A stretch of DNA of 64,000 nt from Gammaproteobacteria bacterium (GTDB taxonomy: Bacteria; Pseudomonadota; Gammaproteobacteria; Pseudomonadales; Cellvibrionaceae), in assembly GCA_021151835.1 (NCBI GenBank), contig JAGKWO010000018.1, positions 1 to 64,000 of the forward strand, in the 5' to 3' direction. The position numbers were made by a program, and so were the translations under genes. The notes below the pieces were generated by a model. The model made no database searches. It was not told the origin of the DNA and worked only from the letters and a program-made list of their open reading frames with translations. Below are positions 60,301 to 64,000 of the stretch, one piece after another (position 1 is the first letter of the stretch; every line of letters begins with the position of its first letter).

Positions 60301-62505
60301 ATGCAAATACCTGGCTATACAATCATCAAGAAAATCAATGCGGGCGGTATGGCAACCGTATTCCTGGCGACGCAACACAGTGTGGGGCGCACGGTTGCAT
60401 TAAAAATTATGAAACCGCTGCTGGATAAAGACCCTGAATTTCACCAGCGTTTTCAACGCGAGGCCAATATTATTGGCCAGCTTTCCCACCCCAATATTAT
60501 TCCGATTTACGACATTGGCCGACACGAAGGATTTAACTATATTTCCATGGAGTTTTTGCCCAAGGGCTCGCTGGATGAAAAAATCAAACTGGGGATTACC
60601 CCTGAACAAGCGATCAAAATAACGATTGGTATTGCTGCCGCTCTTGAGCAAGCACACAGCAAAGGTTATATGCATCGTGACATCAAGCCGGAAAATATTT
60701 TATTCCGCGAAGATGGCTCGCCCGTGCTTACGGATTTTGGCATTGCACGGACAATCAAATCCAAAGCCAATATGACTCAGGTTGGTACCGTAATAGGTAC
60801 TCCTTATTACATGAGCCCGGAGCAAGCCAAAGGCGAACCCAGTGATGGTCGCTCGGATTTATACAGCCTGGGAGTTGTGCTTTATGAAATGCTCACCGGT
60901 GAAAAATTATTTCATGCGGATAGTTCTCTGGCTATCAGCGTAAAACATATCCATGAACCACCACCGGCATTGCCTGAACAGTTTGCTGCATTGCAACCTT
61001 TACTGGATATCCTATTGGAAAAGGAACCGGAGCAACGTTTCCAAACCGCGCGGGAATTAATCGAAGCGTTGGAAAATATTTCCCTGCACAATCCGCAAAT
61101 AACAGCGCCCAAAGCAAAATCATTTTCACTATCGCTATTTGCAACACTGGGGCGAATAGTTGGCCAGGATGCACAATTAATTAACACCAAAACCAGGCAG
61201 CTGTTAGGGCTAAATAAAAAAAACGATGCGTCACGCCCAACCTCAACAAAAGCGGCACCTACGTTAATCACCAATACAAATACCCAATTTGCCACACGTA
61301 TTTCTGCCACGGTTCCACAACACACGACTATTGAAACAGTAAAAGATTCCGGCTTGATTACACGCTTAGGTATTTACGCGGTTTTGATCCTTGGCTTTGC
61401 ACTATTCGGCTGGCAAGTATTTTTTAACGATGAAAAACCCTCAGCAAAAGAACAATGGGCAAGTATTAGCGGGCAGGATAATAGCGTTGATAGCCCGACG
61501 CTCATTCCATTAACGGTTAATCCCATCCCTAAAGAGGCGCGCGTACGCATCCTTAATATCCGCGAAAAATATGCGCCTGGGATTGAATTACCCGCCGGCG
61601 TTTATCATTTGGAAATCAGTCACCCTGGTTTCAGCACCAAAAAGAAATGGGTTCGCTTAAGCGCACAGAATTCATCGATTGATATAGCACTGCAAAAAAG
61701 CAATCAAATACAAGCAACCAACACATTACCGCTACCGGAATTAGTATTGATAAAAGCCGGAACATTTTTGATGGGCAACCCGAATATTCAGGGTGCCCAG
61801 GTTACTATTGAGCGCGATTTTTATATCAGCCGCTACGAAATTACTTTTAATGAATATGATTTTTTTGCCATCGAAACTAATCGTGCCCTACCCGATGATG
61901 ATGGCTGGGGCCGAGGCGAGCGTCCGGTTATTAATATAAGCTGGGATGATGCCAATGCCTACATAAACTGGCTCAATAAAACCACGGGAAAAACCTACCG
62001 CCTGCCCAGCGCAGCCGAATGGGAATACGCAGCACGCGGCAATACCACCAGCAGTTATTGGTGGGGTAATAATGCTGAAGATGCCCGTAATCGCACCAAC
62101 TGTCGCTTTGGTTGCAAAAGCTGGTGGGACAGTTTTTTTGATAATAAAACCCAGGTAGTTGGTGCATTTCCGCCCAATGATTTTGGATTGCATGATACTG
62201 CAGGAAATGTTGCCGAATGGACCAGCGATTGCGCCGACACACCAAACCCATCGGCCAACCCACAAACAGCTTGTTTAAAACGCGCCGTGCGCGGTGGTGC
62301 ATTTACCAGTAAAGTGGAAAACATTACGGCTTACTCACAAATTGCGTTTACCGCCACAAAGTCCCGCAAAAATATTGGTTTCCGTGTATTACAGGAAATC
62401 CCGCAAGCACGAGTAATAGATGATCAACCCAATACGGAAAACCAACCGCGTCGCCGCAACATTTTCCGTGAACTCCGCGACAGTATTTTTAATCGCGACA
62501 ATTAA
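60301..62505 (+). CDS. Ser/Thr protein kinase fused to an FGE-like (SUMF1) domain
   Basis: 734 residues. The N-terminal Hanks-type kinase domain (about 1-265) has the lysine in VALKIMK, the catalytic loop MHRDIKPEN (His125, Asp127), DFG in LTDFGIA (Asp145) and GTPYYMSPEQ. The glycine loop reads INAGGMATVF, with Asn in the first Gly place. A membrane helix (about 355-376) separates it from an extracytoplasmic part: a PEGA-like beta domain (about 400-465) and a formylglycine-generating-enzyme-like domain (about 475-700; FLMGNPN, RLPSAAEWEYAARG, HDTAGNVAEWTSD, RAVRGGAF, NIGFRVL). FGE-like domains that lack the catalytic cysteines often act as binding domains. It appears to be a transmembrane sensor kinase. 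The upstream 209 bp show a possible -10 (TAAAAT at 60241). Confidence 0.92.
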   Translation: MQIPGYTIIKKINAGGMATVFLATQHSVGRTVALKIMKPLLDKDPEFHQRFQREANIIGQLSHPNIIPIYDIGRHEGFNYISMEFLPKGSLDEKIKLGITPEQAIKITIGIAAALEQAHSKGYMHRDIKPENILFREDGSPVLTDFGIARTIKSKANMTQVGTVIGTPYYMSPEQAKGEPSDGRSDLYSLGVVLYEMLTGEKLFHADSSLAISVKHIHEPPPALPEQFAALQPLLDILLEKEPEQRFQTARELIEALENISLHNPQITAPKAKSFSLSLFATLGRIVGQDAQLINTKTRQLLGLNKKNDASRPTSTKAAPTLITNTNTQFATRISATVPQHTTIETVKDSGLITRLGIYAVLILGFALFGWQVFFNDEKPSAKEQWASISGQDNSVDSPTLIPLTVNPIPKEARVRILNIREKYAPGIELPAGVYHLEISHPGFSTKKKWVRLSAQNSSIDIALQKSNQIQATNTLPLPELVLIKAGTFLMGNPNIQGAQVTIERDFYISRYEITFNEYDFFAIETNRALPDDDGWGRGERPVINISWDDANAYINWLNKTTGKTYRLPSAAEWEYAARGNTTSSYWWGNNAEDARNRTNCRFGCKSWWDSFFDNKTQVVGAFPPNDFGLHDTAGNVAEWTSDCADTPNPSANPQTACLKRAVRGGAFTSKVENITAYSQIAFTATKSRKNIGFRVLQEIPQARVIDDQPNTENQPRRRNIFRELRDSIFNRDN

Positions 62506-62587
62506 AGTTTGCTAAATTTTTATTGGTTCTGCTAGGGTTAAGCAGCCCTGCAACAGCAGGGTTAATTTAATTAAACAAGGAGTTCAC

Positions 62588-63433
62588 ATGAATAAGTTTG
62601 CCCGTAATATAGGTGTAACACTGTTTAGCATCCTCAGTGCATCTACCTACGCTAAAACCTTTGAATATGATTTTACCGCGATTAATTCGTTACCAGGTCC
62701 AATTCAATATCCCAACCTGAATTTTAATCAACCTAAAGCCGTCGTTTTTAAAGTCAATAAAGATCCGCTGACCCCTGATGTACAAATTAATTCTCTTGAG
62801 GTCAGCTTTCCCAACGCCGCTAAATTGGTCGCAACCGGGTTTAAAAAGATTGAACCTGATCTTTATCGCGCAATTGTTGATGACGCCTGGATTTATCGCC
62901 AGGTATTTGTAGACGTAAGAGGTGTGGATTTTAATCGGCCTTTGCAATCCAACCCGCGCATTGAAGTTTCGATTTCAGAACAATCCGCGTTTATCCAGCC
63001 GGAGGCAGCCCCTAAAGGACAACCACTGTTTACGGTTAATGGAATCCTGCGCGATATAACTGTTGCGAAAATAGCAGATGTTGCAACAACTACGATTGAC
63101 TCAAAACCGCTGACTCTTTCCCTGAAAGATACACTGACTTACGCACCGGTAGAAAGCCAGGTTAATGGACCGAGAGAAGGCTTTGTTATCGAAGCACTTT
63201 GGCAAGGCAAAGGACAAAAAACTATTTATGTCCCGGCACCTGTACCGCAGGAAGACTTTGATCGGTTGACTGCAATAGCAATAACCATCAAGGAAGTTAC
63301 CATTCCTGGCGGTAAGGATTATTTTTTCAGTATCAAATACAAGGAAGAAAACGGTGGTGAACGAATCACTAACGAGCAGCTGTTGCGGCCGTTATTGAAT
63401 AATGCTTTTGGAACATCGCCCTATCCTTATTAA
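62588..63433 (+). CDS. Exported protein of unknown function
   Basis: 281 residues with a short signal peptide (NKFARNIGVTLFSILSASTYA) and an AAGGAG ribosome binding site. The mature protein is predicted mostly beta with many Pro, Val and Ile residues (AVVFKVNKDPLTPDVQINSLEV, IYVPAPVPQEDFDRL), one Trp-containing EALWQGKGQ segment and no cysteine. No family recognised. It follows the kinase gene by 82 nt on the same strand, so the two may be co-expressed, and its product would share the compartment with the FGE-like domain. Confidence 0.85.
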   Translation: MNKFARNIGVTLFSILSASTYAKTFEYDFTAINSLPGPIQYPNLNFNQPKAVVFKVNKDPLTPDVQINSLEVSFPNAAKLVATGFKKIEPDLYRAIVDDAWIYRQVFVDVRGVDFNRPLQSNPRIEVSISEQSAFIQPEAAPKGQPLFTVNGILRDITVAKIADVATTTIDSKPLTLSLKDTLTYAPVESQVNGPREGFVIEALWQGKGQKTIYVPAPVPQEDFDRLTAIAITIKEVTIPGGKDYFFSIKYKEENGGERITNEQLLRPLLNNAFGTSPYPY

Positions 63434-63441
63434 TTCTCCAT

Positions 63442-63475
63442 AAAAAAACCGCTGATTTTCATCAGCGGTTTTTTT
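63442..63475. terminator. Bidirectional terminator between two convergent genes
   Basis: A 15-bp perfect stem AAAAAAACCGCTGAT/ATCAGCGGTTTTTTT with loop TTTC. It serves both the exported-protein gene (plus) and accA (minus). Confidence 0.95.
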
Positions 63476-63492
63476 ATCAAACAATAGTTTTC

Positions 63493-64000
63493 TTAATTTC
63501 CGTAACTCATCAAGCGCTGGTAACGGCGCTCCAATAAGGCATCAATAGGTTCTTTACTTAGGCGATCCACTTGAGAAACCAAACGTTCCTGTAATTTTCT
63601 CGCCATTTCATCCAGATTGCGATGCGCGCCGCCTAATGGCTCAGGGATAGTTTCATCAACAATTCCCAAATCCTGCAACACTTTGGAGGTCACACCCATT
63701 GCTTGCGCCGCTTCCGGTGCTTTGGCAACCGTTTTCCAGATAATGTTGGCGCAACCTTCCGGGGAAATAACAAAGTAAGTGGAGTATTGCAACATGTTCA
63801 AATGATCGCCCACACCAATCGCCAATGCACCACCCGACGAACCCTCGCCGATAACGGTACAAACAATCGGGGTGCGCAAGCGCGACATCACCGCCAGGTT
63901 CTGGGCGATAGATTCAGAAATACCACGCTCTTCCGAGTCAATCCCCGGGTAAGCACCGGGAGTGTCGATCAGCGTTAACACTGGCAACTTGAAACGCTCG
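63493..64000 (-). CDS. accA: Acetyl-CoA carboxylase, carboxyltransferase alpha subunit (3' part)
   Basis: Only the C-terminal 169 or so residues are in the window; the 5' end lies beyond position 64000. The visible part, LTLIDTPGAYPGIDSEERGISESIAQNL with TVIGEGSSGGALAIGVGD split across it, is the carboxyltransferase fold of AccA, which forms malonyl-CoA with AccBCD. It ends with RRYQRLMSYGN. Minus strand. Confidence 0.97.
   Translation of the reverse strand, partial: ERFKLPVLTLIDTPGAYPGIDSEERGISESIAQNLAVMSRLRTPIVCTVIGEGSSGGALAIGVGDHLNMLQYSTYFVISPEGCANIIWKTVAKAPEAAQAMGVTSKVLQDLGIVDETIPEPLGGAHRNLDEMARKLQERLVSQVDRLSKEPIDALLERRYQRLMSYGN

Noticed and set aside
1..64000. CRISPR arrays, insertion sequences, integrases or attachment sites
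   Set aside because: No spaced direct repeats of 24-40 bp, no transposase or recombinase gene, and the only tRNA at the edge has no visible repeated 3' end within the window.

Overview
The window is a 64 kb piece of a gammaproteobacterial chromosome, most likely from Cellvibrio or a close relative (Cellvibrionaceae). The order alaS-lysC-csrA-tRNA-Ser is the one known from Pseudomonas-type genomes. The secreted proteins at 21.6-27.4 kb have family 2 cellulose-binding modules joined by long polyserine linkers, a hallmark of Cellvibrio and Saccharophagus cell-wall degraders. Base composition looks balanced, genes are tightly packed, and I see no insertion sequence, phage gene, integrase or CRISPR array. 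The genus is inferred from gene content, not from a database match.

Layout. 0-5 kb: tRNA-Ser(GCU), csrA, lysC, alaS and a Trm112-like protein. 5-7.7 kb: a MORN-repeat/caspase-like peptidase fusion and an M23 peptidase. 7.8-17.1 kb: a sugar-catabolism block on the minus strand (pyk, gap, eda, pgl, zwf, edd, pgi) that encodes an Entner-Doudoroff route from glucose-6-phosphate to pyruvate. 17.7-21 kb: a GH84-type glycosidase, an esterase and ppnN. 21.1-21.35 kb: an unannotated non-coding RNA with many GGA motifs, predicted to sequester CsrA. 21.6-27.4 kb: a three-gene operon for secreted CBM2/YceI/cytochrome c/DUF1552 redox proteins. 27.6-37.2 kb: housekeeping and accessory genes (tadA, a CoA transferase, a quinone oxidoreductase, pdxH, catalase, mobA, VanZ, DUF1287, a lipoprotein esterase). 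37.4-41.8 kb: pyruvate dehydrogenase aceE-aceF. 42.2-49.8 kb: an M16 protease, a TusA-like protein, a BepA-like M48 protease and a GGDEF/EAL protein. 50-54.9 kb: slyX, a beta-lactamase-fold hydrolase, yciH, DUF3820, and an AraC regulator divergent from an Fsr-type exporter. 55.3-57.4 kb: a secreted CxxCH protein of unknown function in an AT-rich setting, and a rhodanese. 57.6-64 kb: YgiQ radical SAM protein, a Ser/Thr kinase fused to a formylglycine-generating-enzyme-like domain, an unknown secreted protein, and the 3' part of accA.

How the parts connect. CsrA and its likely antagonist RNA lie 20 kb apart, so both sides of one post-transcriptional switch are visible. The Entner-Doudoroff block feeds pyruvate to AceEF, and AccA uses the resulting acetyl-CoA. 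The CBM2/YceI/cytochrome operon looks like extracellular redox machinery anchored on insoluble polysaccharide. Its nearest described relatives are Cellvibrio and Saccharophagus proteins proposed to pass electrons during cellulose breakdown. The least explained loci are this operon, the MORN-C13 fusion, the kinase-FGE fusion and the CxxCH protein at 55.3 kb. Many start codons were moved inward from the longest reading frame where a signal peptide, ribosome binding site or family length argued for it.
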